DNA of 60,390 bases. It comes from Clostridia bacterium. Its GTDB lineage: Bacteria > Bacillota > Clostridia > Oscillospirales > CAG-272. Below are positions 60,256 to 60,390 of the stretch, in pieces (the first letter of the stretch is position 1; every line of letters starts with the position of its first letter). Below the pieces are notes generated by a model. It did not search any database, was not told where the DNA came from, and was given only the letters and a program-made list of their open reading frames with translations. The DNA lies in NCBI GenBank assembly GCA_017621475.1, contig JAGATA010000001.1, forward strand, positions 1 through 60,390. The letters are read 5' to 3'. Position numbers and translations under genes: made by a program.

Positions 60256-60390
60256 GGCAAATTGTCAAGCAAGTGCAACACCAAAAAATGCTTCAAAAGG
60301 CGAAAGCCAGCCCAAACATTTTTTTGGTCTCAAGTTAATAGATAAAACAATATTTTGCAAGGTTTCATTATCCAAGGAATGAAAGTTGTA
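60256..60390 (-). mobile_element. IS30-type element, right end (inverted copy, truncated)
   Basis: Exact inverted copy of bases 5-139. The element end is at base 60256. The 50 bases between the mannosidase stop and this end hold AAGCCTTGGC and AAGCCTGGC, but no clear gene. The remaining element lies off the contig. Confidence 0.8.
60265..60390 (-). CDS. IS30 family transposase, C-terminal fragment (inverted copy)
   Basis: On the minus strand a frame enters from the contig edge and ends at TGA 60267-60265, giving 41 residues identical to the left-end fragment (…RPKKCLGWLSPFEAFF…VALA). Only the C-terminus is present. Both copies point their 3' ends into the contig. Identity at the DNA level over 135 bases shows recent copies of one element. 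Confidence 0.8.
   Translation of the reverse strand, partial: YNFHSLDNETLQNIVLSINLRPKKCLGWLSPFEAFFGVALA

Noticed and set aside
1..60390. Composite transposon bounded by two IS30-type copies
   Set aside because: The interval contains the essential ribosomal superoperon. IS ends at contig borders are explained by assembly breaks at repeats.

Overview
The window reads as a chromosomal contig (about 60 kb, mid-40s %GC by eye) from an uncultured, probably gut-associated member of the Clostridia (Bacillota). The reasons are the Bacillota-type S10-spc-alpha superoperon, the rimP-nusA-rnpM-ylxQ-infB cluster, the c-di-AMP receptor DarA, a DivIVA-type protein, the short zinc-binding S14, several SxxK/XRE/ECF genes in clostridial styles, and a 26-codon SpoVM-like gene that points to an endospore former. 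Assignment below class level is not supported.

Layout. Both contig ends are the same 135 bp in inverted orientation: the last ~42 codons of an IS30-type transposase plus the element end, so the assembly broke in two copies of one insertion sequence. 0.3-8.9 kb: lipoprotein, manA plus a GDSL esterase, a minus-strand group (PlsC-like acyltransferase, uracil-DNA-glycosylase-like protein, membrane-anchored XRE regulator, FkbM methyltransferase), then a DivIVA-like coiled-coil protein followed by an orphan fumarase beta subunit. 9.1-9.5 kb: tRNA-Arg(CCG) behind a TSCPD-domain gene on the minus strand. 9.7-25.7 kb: the ribosomal superoperon rpsJ to rplQ, including secY, adk, map, infA and rpoA, with a long structured leader and several unusually structured intergenic gaps. 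25.9-30.9 kb: hemolysin-III-like membrane protein, TfoX-N protein, HD phosphohydrolase, an ABC exporter with a PH-like domain and zinc ribbon, a DUF1854 protein and DarA. 30.9-31.0 kb, minus: spoVM-like. 31.2-36.0 kb: rimP-nusA-rnpM-ylxQ-infB. 36-41.3 kb: GHL6/GH42M-type glycosidase, serine hydrolase, and an ECF sigma factor with a ~390-residue C-terminal extension framed by inverted palindromic repeats. 41.5-49.6 kb: birA (minus), THUMP methyltransferase, galT, a heterodimeric ABC exporter, pyridoxamine kinase. 49.8-57.1 kb: GT2 glycosyltransferase, two-component system, zinc-ribbon miniprotein, XRE-TPR regulator with a probable C-terminal nonsense mutation, polytopic membrane protein. 57.2-60.2 kb: GH38 alpha-mannosidase.

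How it fits together. The core is translation, secretion and transcription machinery. Around it lies carbohydrate metabolism: GH38 can release mannose and ManA can feed mannose-6-phosphate to glycolysis, GalT handles galactose-1-phosphate, and the GHL6-type enzyme and esterase are likely glycan-processing. Most recognisable promoters share an extended -10 (TG one base before the hexamer).

I found no CRISPR array, prophage, restriction system or classical defence island. The best candidates for something undescribed are the structured RNAs inside the ribosomal superoperon (S10 leader, rpsJ-rplC gap, rpsN-rpsH gap), the ECF-fusion gene with its own palindromic promoter region, and the PH/zinc-ribbon ABC exporter plus DUF1854 pair next to DarA.
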